Positions 41,267-48,090 of a stretch of DNA of 64,000 nt are shown piece by piece (positions within the stretch are counted from its first letter, which is position 1; the number at the start of each line of letters is the position of its first letter). Source of the stretch: Lentzea albidocapillata (GTDB lineage Bacteria > Actinomycetota > Actinomycetes > Mycobacteriales > Pseudonocardiaceae); contig NZ_JOEA01000012.1 of NCBI RefSeq assembly GCF_000719115.1, forward strand, positions 1 through 64,000, in the 5' to 3' direction. The position numbers were made by a program, and so were the translations under genes. The notes beneath the pieces were generated by a model, which had not been told where the DNA came from, did not search any database, and saw nothing but the letters and a program-made list of their open reading frames with translations.

Positions 41267-41724
41267 CGGCGCGACGCCGCCAGTCGCACGGCGTCCAGGA
41301 TCTTCTCGTACCCCGTGCAGCGGCACAGGTTCCCGGCCAGCGCCTCGCGGATCTCCGGATCCGACGGCTTCGGCACGCGGTCGAGCAGGTCGTGCGCCGC
41401 CACGACGAGACCGGGCGTGCAGAACCCGCACTGCACCGCGCCCGCCTCGACGAACGCCTCCTGCACCGGGTCCAGGGTGTCCCCGTCGGCCAGCCCCTCG
41501 ACCGTCCGCACGTCCCTGTCCTGCACCTGCCCGGCCGCGACCAGGCACGCGCACACCGGCACGCTGTCCAGGTACACCGTGCAGGAGCCGCACTCGCCCT
41601 GCTCGCAGGCGTTCTTCGAGCCGGGCAGCCCGAGCCGCTCCCGCAGCACGAACAGCAGCGACTCGCCTTCCCACACGTCGTCGGCCTGACGCTGCTCGCC
41701 GTTGACCGTCACGTTCACGCGCAT
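41263..41724 (-). CDS. pucE: Xanthine dehydrogenase, 2Fe-2S subunit
   Basis: Iron-sulfur subunit of 153 residues. The plant-ferredoxin-type cluster motif is ACEQGECGSCTVYLD plus a further Cys at CACLVAAG; the second, four-helix cluster has QCGFCTPGLVVAAHDLL and GNLCRCTGYEKI. Complete and standard in length. Passes electrons from the Mo centre to FAD. Start overlaps the FAD subunit gene by 10 bp. Confidence 0.94.
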   Translation of the reverse strand: MRVNVTVNGEQRQADDVWEGESLLFVLRERLGLPGSKNACEQGECGSCTVYLDSVPVCACLVAAGQVQDRDVRTVEGLADGDTLDPVQEAFVEAGAVQCGFCTPGLVVAAHDLLDRVPKPSDPEIREALAGNLCRCTGYEKILDAVRLAASRR

Positions 41725-42590
41725 GGCCGCTCCTCGCTTCCATTGTTCTTGGCGACAAGTTCCTGCCAGGCCCAGCCCAGCGTCCTGCGTGCCATCACCG
41801 CGAGGGCGTGCTTGCGATACGCCGCCGACCCGCGCACGTCGTCGATCGGCGACGCGGCCCGGGAGACCAGCTCACCGAACTCGCGCTTCACCGAGTCGAG
41901 CAACGGCTTCGGGGCCTTGAAGTCCAGCGCCGAGGCGAGAAACTCCTCGGCCTCCCGCGCCCGCCGTGGCGTCGGTGCGGCGGATCCGACGGCCGCGCCG
42001 ACGCGGTTCTCCTGCGGGAACAGCGAAATCGCGAACGAGCACACCGCGATCACCATGGCGTTGCGCGTGCCCACCTTGGAGAACTGCTGTGGCCCCTTGG
42101 CAGGCGTCAGGTGAACCGCGACGATCAGCTCGTCCTGCTCCAGCGCGTTCCGCTTCACCCCCAGGTAGAACTCGGCGGCGGGGATCATCCGCGTGCCGCG
42201 CACGGAGGCCACCTCGATGACCGCGTCGGACGCCAGCAGCACCGGGTGCGTGTCCCCGGCGGGGGAGGCCGCGCCGAGGTTGCCGCCGACCGTGCCGCGG
42301 TTGCGGATCTGCGGCGACCCGACCGTCCGGGAGGCCATGGCGAGCCCCGGCAGTTCGGCGCCGAGCTCGTCGATGATCCGCACGTACGGCACACCAGCGC
42401 CGACCCGCAGCCCGTCGGACCACTGCTGGAGCTCGGGAATCCGGGTCAGGTCCAGCAGGGCGGAGGGACGGCGGTGGTCGTAGTTCAGCTCCACCATGAC
42501 GTCCGTGCCGCCGGCGATCGGCACGGCGTCCGGCCGGGAGGCCTTCAGCTCCAACGCCTCCGCAAGCGTTTCCGGTCGAAGGAAGTCCAT
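41715..42590 (-). CDS. pucC: Xanthine dehydrogenase, FAD-binding subunit
   Basis: FAD subunit of 291 residues. FAD-binding motifs: PIAGGTDVMVELNYDHRRPS (first pyrophosphate loop) and TVGSPQIRNRGTVGGNLGAA (second). C-terminal CO-dehydrogenase flavoprotein domain includes GAAVGSAAPTPRRAREAEEF. Start 42590 is 2 bp after the HIU hydrolase stop. Completes the three-subunit Xdh. Confidence 0.92.
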   Translation of the reverse strand: MDFLRPETLAEALELKASRPDAVPIAGGTDVMVELNYDHRRPSALLDLTRIPELQQWSDGLRVGAGVPYVRIIDELGAELPGLAMASRTVGSPQIRNRGTVGGNLGAASPAGDTHPVLLASDAVIEVASVRGTRMIPAAEFYLGVKRNALEQDELIVAVHLTPAKGPQQFSKVGTRNAMVIAVCSFAISLFPQENRVGAAVGSAAPTPRRAREAEEFLASALDFKAPKPLLDSVKREFGELVSRAASPIDDVRGSAAYRKHALAVMARRTLGWAWQELVAKNNGSEERPCA

Positions 42591-42592
42591 CG

Positions 42593-42895
42593 TCAGCTAC
42601 CTCGGTAGGTGGAGTAGGCGAACGGCGACAGCAGCAACGGCACGTGGTAGTGCTGCGCCGGATCGGAGTAGTCGAAGGTGAGCACGACCTCGGGGAAGAA
42701 CGGCGCCGCTTCCGCCGTGTCGAACACCAGCCGGTACACCCCGGCCTCCAGGCCTTCACCCCATCCGGTGATCCGGCCGTCGGTGTTCGTCTCGGCGTTC
42801 GCCACCTCTGTCCCGTCGCGGCGCTGCAGCGACACGGCGATACCGGCGAACGGCCTGCCGCGCGCCGCGTCCAGCACGTGCGTGGAGATCGTCAC
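42593..42895 (-). CDS. pucM: 5-Hydroxyisourate hydrolase (transthyretin-like)
   Basis: Transthyretin-fold HIU hydrolase of 100 residues (104 if ATG 42907 is used). Hallmarks: STHVLDAARGRPF at the N-terminus with the catalytic His, the TNTDGRITGWGEGL loop, and the C-terminal HYHVPLLLSPFAYSTYRGS tetrapeptide region (YRGS) that defines the subfamily. GTG 42895 is preferred because GGGAGGG sits just upstream, inside the longer reading. It hydrolyses 5-hydroxyisourate, the product of uricase, yet no uricase gene is in the window. First gene of the minus-strand purine operon. Confidence 0.92.
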   Translation of the reverse strand: MTISTHVLDAARGRPFAGIAVSLQRRDGTEVANAETNTDGRITGWGEGLEAGVYRLVFDTAEAAPFFPEVVLTFDYSDPAQHYHVPLLLSPFAYSTYRGS

Positions 42896-42923
42896 TCGCC
42901 CTCCCATCTGGTTGTGAGCCAGT

Positions 42924-43018
42924 ACACAGACCCACTGTGTCCTTGAGCTACGGCCGCGTTACATGAATCGCCAGGCTCCTACAGACCGTGAATTTGTGCT
43001 TTCCTACAAACACGAATG
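42924..43018. promoter_or_regulatory. Divergent purine/PucR control region
   Basis: The 140-bp space between HIU hydrolase and the PucR gene holds a perfect inverted repeat ACACAG-ACCCA-CTGTGT (42924-42940). It also has two related direct repeats starting 25 bp apart, CCTACAGACCGTGAAT (42978-42993) and CCTACAAACACGAATG (43003-43018). These are candidate PucR sites controlling both directions. Confidence 0.45.
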
Positions 43019-43035
43019 GACGAAAGTGACCTGTC

Positions 43036-44475
43036 ATGTTGCTCCTGCGGACGTTGCTGCAGATGCCGGAACTGCGCCTGAGCCTGCACACCGGTGAAGA
43101 CCAGCTCGACCGCACCGTCACGCGCGTGTACGGAACGGAGCTGCCCGACCCCAGCCGGTACCTGTCCGGAGGGGAGCTCGTGCTGTCCGGCCTGCTCTGG
43201 CACCACGGCCCGCAGGACTCCGAGACGTTCGTCCACTCGCTCGCCGCGGCCCGCGTCGCCGGCCTCGCCGCATCCGAGACCGAGAACCGCGCGCTGCCCG
43301 CAGACCTCGTCGACGCCTGCGTCCGCCACCACGTGCCGCTGCTCGAAGTTCCCATCGACCTCTCGTTCGCGACCATCACCGAACGCGTCTCGATGGAGCT
43401 GGTGGGGCTTTCCCGCCACCGCCGCCTGCTGAGCGTCGTAGCGGAGGGTTCGGGCCTCCCCGCGCTGCTGCTCGCCGGCGGCCACGAACTCGGCGCCTCG
43501 TGCTGGGTGCTGTCCACGGCGGGCCGGGTCGTCGCGGGCGGCGAACTGCCGGACCGGCTCGTGCTGGTCAAGGAGTTCCTGCAGGCCGACCGCCTCCCGA
43601 AGACGGTCAAGGGCGTCACCCTCGTGCCCGTCTCCGAACGCGGCGGCAACCGGCTCACCAGCTGGATTCTCGTCGTGGGCGGTTCCGTGCAACCGGAGGC
43701 CGCCGCCGAGCTCGCGTCACTGGTCGCGCTGGAGAGGCTGCGCGAGGCGCAGGGCAGGCAGATCGAGAACCGTACCGCCGCACCTCTGGTCTCCGCGGTG
43801 CTGAGCGGCTCGGCCGACCTGGAGTCACGGCTCGCGGCGGCCGGTCTGGAACGCGCCCAGCTGCGGGTGATCAGCGCGGTGACGTCCGACCAGCGCGCCG
43901 ACCTCGCGGCGGCCGTGCTGGAGGAGGCACTGCCCCAGGCGCTCGTGACCCCCGTCGGCGACGCCGTCTACGCGGTGGCCGTGGCCGGCGACGCACAGCC
44001 CGACGACCTCCGTGAGGCGATGCGCGTGATGGAACCGGGCCTCGGCTCTTCCCGCGTGCTCGTCGGCATCAGCTCACCCGTCACGTCGCGCGGCCTGCGC
44101 GGCGCCGCAGAGGAAGCCACGCACGCGCGCCGGCTGGGAGAGCGCCGTGGCGGCCGCACGTGTGTGGTGGCGGGCGAGGAGATCGCGCTGCACCAACTGC
44201 TGCTCGCGGGCGTGCCGGAGGAGTTGCGCACTTCGTTGCGCCGTCGGCTCCTCGGGCCCGTCTTGGACTACGACGCCGAGCACGGTTCGGATCTCGTGGG
44301 CACGTTGAAGGTCTTCCTGGACTGCTCCGGCTCGTGGACGGCGGCGGCCGGCAAGCTGCACGTCCACGTGAACACGTTGCGGTACCGGATGGGGCGCGTG
44401 GAGGAACTGCTCGGCGTCGACCTCGCGGAGTTCGAGGCACGCGTGGACCTCTTCCTGGCCTTGCAGGCGGGGTAG
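43036..44475 (+). CDS. PucR-family purine catabolism regulator
   Basis: Regulator of 479 residues. N-terminal PucR domain (residues 5-125: LRLSLHTGEDQLDRTVTRVY, YLSGGELVLSGLLWHHG), a central GGDEF-like/CdaR linker region (260-370), and the C-terminal helix-turn-helix of the PucR/CdaR type (LKVFLDCSGSWTAAAGKLHV, then HVNTLRYRMGRVEELLGVDL). It is divergent from the purine operon, the expected position for a regulator that responds to a purine breakdown signal such as allantoin. ATG 43036. Confidence 0.9.
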   Translation: MLLLRTLLQMPELRLSLHTGEDQLDRTVTRVYGTELPDPSRYLSGGELVLSGLLWHHGPQDSETFVHSLAAARVAGLAASETENRALPADLVDACVRHHVPLLEVPIDLSFATITERVSMELVGLSRHRRLLSVVAEGSGLPALLLAGGHELGASCWVLSTAGRVVAGGELPDRLVLVKEFLQADRLPKTVKGVTLVPVSERGGNRLTSWILVVGGSVQPEAAAELASLVALERLREAQGRQIENRTAAPLVSAVLSGSADLESRLAAAGLERAQLRVISAVTSDQRADLAAAVLEEALPQALVTPVGDAVYAVAVAGDAQPDDLREAMRVMEPGLGSSRVLVGISSPVTSRGLRGAAEEATHARRLGERRGGRTCVVAGEEIALHQLLLAGVPEELRTSLRRRLLGPVLDYDAEHGSDLVGTLKVFLDCSGSWTAAAGKLHVHVNTLRYRMGRVEELLGVDLAEFEARVDLFLALQAG

Positions 44476-44484
44476 CTTGGGCTG

Positions 44485-44739
44485 GTGCCCGACCATCGGC
44501 CGATCGAACGAATCGCGGCCGACCTTCGTCGTGTGCGCCGGGTGCGGGCCCGGTTCGAGCCCGGCGCGTCGGCGGCCAAGAAGATCGGTGCGCGTCAGGC
44601 GTACGACGCGCTGCTCGTGCAGGCGTGCGACGCGCTGGGTGTCGAGCACCGGTTGCTCACCCTGCCCGAAGGGATGGACCGCGAGATCGAGCGGTTGCGG
44701 GTCGAGGAACGACTGAGGGATCTCGGCTTGTCAGTCTGA
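44485..44739 (+). CDS. Small conserved-looking protein of unknown function
   Basis: Protein of 84 residues, GTG start 44485, ten bases after the PucR stop. Very Arg-rich (PIERIAADLRRVRRVRARFE) with a helical pattern and a final ERLRDLGLSV. No signal peptide or motif I recognise. The tight spacing to pucR and normal GC3 codon use support a real gene, possibly a small regulator or a protein of the helical antitoxin-like type; that last suggestion is speculative. Confidence 0.55.
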   Translation: MPDHRPIERIAADLRRVRRVRARFEPGASAAKKIGARQAYDALLVQACDALGVEHRLLTLPEGMDREIERLRVEERLRDLGLSV

Positions 44740-44805
44740 TGGCTGATACCGCCTGAGCCTTCAGGCTGATGCTCGGACACTCCTCCGCTTCCTACTGTTC
44801 GGGGC

Positions 44806-45129
44806 ATGAAGACCGCCGCCTTACTCGTGGGCCTGCTGCTGGCCGGGATCACCGGCTGTGCGGCAGCGCCCAGCATCCGTGTGGTGGTCGAGGGAACGGG
44901 CACGACCGATCGGCTCACCTACACGTTCCCCGGCGAGGAGGAACGCACGCTGCGCAACCCCGATCTGCCGTTCGAGCGCATGGGCAAGCGCAAGGGACGG
45001 GTCGTCGTGCGGCTCGAAGGAGTGCACGGCGAGCTCACCTGCAAGATCATCATCAACGGCCGGCAGGTGCGGTCGTCGACGTCGAGCACGGGCGCGGCAC
45101 TCACCTGCGATCACTCGATGGCCGTCTGA
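44806..45129 (+). CDS. Small lipoprotein with a TTA codon
   Basis: Protein of 107 residues. N-terminus MKTAALLVGLLLAGITGC is a lipoprotein signal with lipobox ITGC. The mature part is beta-rich (IRVVVEGTGTTDRLTYTF, VVVRLEGVHGELTCKIIING) and has two Cys (ELTC, ALTC) that could pair, as in small extracellular immunoglobulin-like MmpS/DUF-type proteins. Leu6 is encoded by TTA (44821-44823), the rare codon that makes translation bldA-dependent in actinomycetes. Function unknown. Confidence 0.68.
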   Translation: MKTAALLVGLLLAGITGCAAAPSIRVVVEGTGTTDRLTYTFPGEEERTLRNPDLPFERMGKRKGRVVVRLEGVHGELTCKIIINGRQVRSSTSSTGAALTCDHSMAV

Positions 45130-45180
45130 TGTAAGACGAGGAAAGCCCGTAGCTTCAACGTGTCGGGGAGGTACGGGTTG

Positions 45181-45915
45181 ATGAGTGACGTGCTGGCTGT
45201 CAGGGCCACAGGAGTGATCAGGGGCAGGAACGACGTACCGCCGAGATTCCGGCCACCCGCGCCGCCGCGGCACTTCGTCGGCAGGGACGCGGAGCTCGCG
45301 AGCATCAGGGCAGGGGTGACGGTGCTGTACGGCGCGGGCGGGACGGGGAAGACCGCGCTGGCGCTGAAGTGGTTGCGGGAGAGGGGATCCGGCGACCAGC
45401 TGTACCTCGATCTGGCCGCGCACGACCTGGGGCGCGTGCTGCGGGCGTTCGGGCTGAGCGCCGAGCCCGAGGACGAACGTGCCGTGTTCCGCAGTCTCGT
45501 GCTGCGCCGGCAGTTCACCCTGTTGCTGGACAACGCGGACTCGGCCGAGCAGGTGACGCCGCTGCTGCCCCCGTCGGGCACGGTGCTCGTGACCAGCCGG
45601 GTCAGGCTGAACCTGCCGCAGGCACACGAGATCGCCGTCGGCTCGCTCACCGACGACGGCCGGCTCGGGCCGTTGCTCGACCGGTCCTATGTGGAGCTTC
45701 CCGAACGGCAGGCGCGGCTCTATCGGCTCTGCGCGTGGGAGCCGGACACGTTCGGCGTACCGATGGCGGCGGCGATCGCGGGGGAGTCCGAGTGCGACGT
45801 CGAGGACGCGCTGGACGACCTGGTGGAGAAGTCGCTGCTGACCGAGGTGGGGGACGACGGGTTTCGGTTTCATGACCTCGTGCGTGCCCATGCGCGCGCA
45901 AAGCGCTATCAATAG
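45181..45915 (+). CDS. Minimal NB-ARC (STAND) ATPase without DNA-binding or TPR domains
   Basis: Protein of 244 residues that contains only the NB-ARC module known from AfsR-type regulators: RHFVGRDAELASI, P-loop YGAGGTGKTALALKWL, FTLLLDNADSAEQ (Walker B), VLVTSRVRLNLPQ, and a terminal MHD-like FHDLVRAHARAKRYQ. There is no winged helix or BTAD in front and no TPR behind. The stop TAG comes right after the MHD region. ATG 45181 follows GGGGAGG. Either a stand-alone STAND protein or the remnant of a larger gene; the good start favours a short but real gene. Confidence 0.72.
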   Translation: MSDVLAVRATGVIRGRNDVPPRFRPPAPPRHFVGRDAELASIRAGVTVLYGAGGTGKTALALKWLRERGSGDQLYLDLAAHDLGRVLRAFGLSAEPEDERAVFRSLVLRRQFTLLLDNADSAEQVTPLLPPSGTVLVTSRVRLNLPQAHEIAVGSLTDDGRLGPLLDRSYVELPERQARLYRLCAWEPDTFGVPMAAAIAGESECDVEDALDDLVEKSLLTEVGDDGFRFHDLVRAHARAKRYQ

Positions 45916-45932
45916 TAAATAGGGTCCACGGC

Positions 45933-45980
45933 CGTTTAACGCAAAGCGCTCCGTTGAACGAACTTTGTTGGCGTTGAACG
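45933..45980. promoter_or_regulatory. Three phased CGTTNAACG palindromes upstream of the XRE/DUF5753 gene
   Basis: CGTTTAACG (45933-45941), CGTTGAACG (45952-45960) and CGTTGAACG (45972-45980) start 19 and 20 bp apart, about two helical turns each. Each is a 4-1-4 palindrome. The array lies 58 bp before the DUF5753 regulator gene and in an AT-richer stretch, so it is a strong candidate operator bound by three dimers, probably the regulator itself. Confidence 0.6.
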
Positions 45981-46037
45981 GTTATCCACACCGACCCGTC
46001 CCTTTCGGGAATCCGAATCAGTCATATCCTTCGCGTC

Positions 46038-46880
46038 ATGCCGAAGGATTTCCGGGCCACGACTCTCGAACGCGCCATCGGGCGGCAGCTGGCCGGGTGG
46101 CGCGACGAGCGCGAGCTGAGCCTCACCGAGGCGGGCCAGCGCGTGGGCTTCAGTAGCGCCAAGCTGTCCATGATGGAGAACGCGGTGCAGCCGTCGGCGC
46201 CCGTGGACGTCATGGCGCTCGGCTACGTCTACAAGGTGCCCACCCCGGAATGGCAGGCCGTGGTGTTGCGCGCGCAGTACGCGGAACAGGTGCGCACGCG
46301 CTCGGTGAACAACGGGCCGCTTTTCGACCCGGCGGCGGATTTCGTGAACCTGGTTTTCGAGGCGACGTCGCTGCGGGTGTTCACGACGGATCTGGTTCCG
46401 CCGGTGTTCCAGCTCCCCGGTTACGCGAACGCCGTCCTGCAGTCCGACGACCCGGTGCGGACGGCACGGCTCGCGATGGTGCGGGAGGCGTGGTCGGCGC
46501 GCCTGAACGACAGGGACCCGCTGACGGTGCAGGCCGTGTTCCCGGAAGCGGTGCTGCGGCACGTGATCGGCGGCCTGCGGGTGATGAAGGCACAGCTGCT
46601 GCACCTGATGGAGGTCAGCGAGCACGAGACGGTGAGCGTGCAGGTCGTGCCGCGCGACGCGGGGGCGTACCCGGCGATGGGGTCGCCGTTCACGTTGCTC
46701 GGGTTCCCGCACCGGCAGCACAACGACGTGGCGTACCTGGAGACGTTCATCAGGGGCGAGTACGTCGAGGAGCCGGGGCTGACCGAGGAGTGCGCGCAGC
46801 GGTTCGCGGGGCTGCAGAAGATCGCGCTGGGCACCGGTGAGTCGCTGGAGCTCATCGCCGAGGCCGCCGCTGACCTGTAG
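46038..46880 (+). CDS. XRE/DUF5753 transcriptional regulator
   Basis: Regulator of 280 residues with the very common actinomycete architecture: an N-terminal XRE HTH (RQLAGWRDERELSLTEAGQR, then FSSAKLSMMENAVQ) and the DUF5753 ligand-like domain (residues ~85-275, DLVPPVFQLPGYANAVLQSD, VRREA-like AMVREAWSARLNDRDPL, and QVVPRDAGAYPAMGSPFTLL). ATG 46038 has a TCATAT hexamer just upstream and may be leaderless. Three palindromes precede it. DUF5753 regulators are usually paired with a small DUF397 gene; no DUF397 gene is seen here. Confidence 0.88.
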   Translation: MPKDFRATTLERAIGRQLAGWRDERELSLTEAGQRVGFSSAKLSMMENAVQPSAPVDVMALGYVYKVPTPEWQAVVLRAQYAEQVRTRSVNNGPLFDPAADFVNLVFEATSLRVFTTDLVPPVFQLPGYANAVLQSDDPVRTARLAMVREAWSARLNDRDPLTVQAVFPEAVLRHVIGGLRVMKAQLLHLMEVSEHETVSVQVVPRDAGAYPAMGSPFTLLGFPHRQHNDVAYLETFIRGEYVEEPGLTEECAQRFAGLQKIALGTGESLELIAEAAADL

Positions 46881-46978
46881 AGATGTCGGGTTCCTGAGAA
46901 AACTCCTGCTCGCCGCCCAGCGGGGGAAGGATCAGGGAGCACCTCAATCCGAGATATCCCCTCTGGCAAGGAGGCGGC

Positions 46979-47878
46979 ATGTACCGCAGATTCGGTGTCC
47001 TGCTCGCGGCGGTCCTGGGCGTCACGCTCACCGCCACGGCGCCGGCCACCGCAGGCGCGTTCACACACTTCCCCACGGAGTTCTCCCTGCCCAACGGGTG
47101 GCAACCGGAAGGCATCGCGATCAGCGGCACGACGGCCTACTTCGGGTCGCGGGCCGACGGGTCGATCTACGCGGCGGACCTGCGCACCGGCAACGGCAAG
47201 GTGCTCGCCAAGGGGCCGGGCACGCCGTCGCTCGGTATGAAGGTCGATGACCGCAAACGGCTGTGGGTCGCCGGTGGTGTCGGTGGCGACGCACGGGTCT
47301 ACGACACGCGTTCCGGCAAGTTGCTGGCGACGTTCCAGTTCGCGACCGCGGACACGTTCGTCAACGACGTCGTGCTCACCGAGAAGGCGGCGTGGTTCAC
47401 CGACTCGCGCAAGGCGGTGCTCTACGAGGTGCCGCTGAGCCTGAAACCGCATCGCACGCTCGCACTGACCGGCGACCTCGTCGTCACCCCCGGCGCGACG
47501 AACCTCAACGGCATCGTCACCGGGCTCGAAGGCGGCCTGATCGTCGTGCAGAGCAACACCGGAAAGCTGTTCAGGATCGATCCCCGGAGCGGGAAATCGA
47601 CCGAGATCAATTTGAACGGTCAAACACTGACCAATGGCGACGGTCTGTTGCGTGAGGGACGTCAGTTGTACGTGGTGCAAAACCGGCTGAACAAAGTCGC
47701 GCGCTACACGCTCAGCCGTGATGGCGCGACGCTTGCGGCGGAACGCACGGACGCGCGGTTCGACGTTCCCACGACGGTCGCCGCGTTCGGCAAGCGCCTC
47801 TACCTGCCGAATGCCCGGTTCAGCACGCCTCCGACGCCCGAGACGACCTACACCGTCGTCGCGGTCGAGCGGCCGTAG
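46979..47878 (+). CDS. Secreted SMP-30/gluconolactonase-like beta-propeller
   Basis: Secreted protein of 299 residues. Signal peptide MYRRFGVLLAAVLGVTLTAT ends at an ATAGA site near residue 26. The mature part shows propeller-like repeats: GWQPEGIAISGTTAYFGSRA, DRKRLWVAGGVGGDARVYDT, NLNGIVTGLEGGLIVVQSNT and GDGLLREGRQLYVVQNRLNK. This is the SMP-30/gluconolactonase-related group common in Streptomyces, sometimes mislabelled superoxide dismutase. Catalytic metal residues cannot be assigned. ATG 46979 with AGGAGG nearby. Confidence 0.78.
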   Translation: MYRRFGVLLAAVLGVTLTATAPATAGAFTHFPTEFSLPNGWQPEGIAISGTTAYFGSRADGSIYAADLRTGNGKVLAKGPGTPSLGMKVDDRKRLWVAGGVGGDARVYDTRSGKLLATFQFATADTFVNDVVLTEKAAWFTDSRKAVLYEVPLSLKPHRTLALTGDLVVTPGATNLNGIVTGLEGGLIVVQSNTGKLFRIDPRSGKSTEINLNGQTLTNGDGLLREGRQLYVVQNRLNKVARYTLSRDGATLAAERTDARFDVPTTVAAFGKRLYLPNARFSTPPTPETTYTVVAVERP

Positions 47879-47897
47879 AACGGAACGGCAGAACTAG

Positions 47898-47939
47898 CCC
47901 GTACGGGGGTTCTTGCCTTGTGAGAACCCTCGTACCGGG
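47898..47939. terminator. Hairpin after the beta-propeller gene
   Basis: A long, slightly imperfect inverted repeat (CCCGTACGGGGGTTCT at 47898-47913 against AGAACCCTCGTACCGGG at 47923-47939, one bulge and one G-T) lies 20 bp after the stop. Probable terminator. The remaining 150 bp to the conservon hold its promoter, which I could not pin down. Confidence 0.6.
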
Positions 47940-48090
47940 TGTTGCTCCACTCACTCGACTGGGTAGCCTGCCAACCGCGTACTGCGTGTGATCGCTGTCA
48001 TTGGGTAACGATGATCTCTCGCCGTAACCTGATTACAGCCGAAGGAGTTACTCAGGTAGCCCCAGCGCTGGCCGTGGGACACAGGAGACC

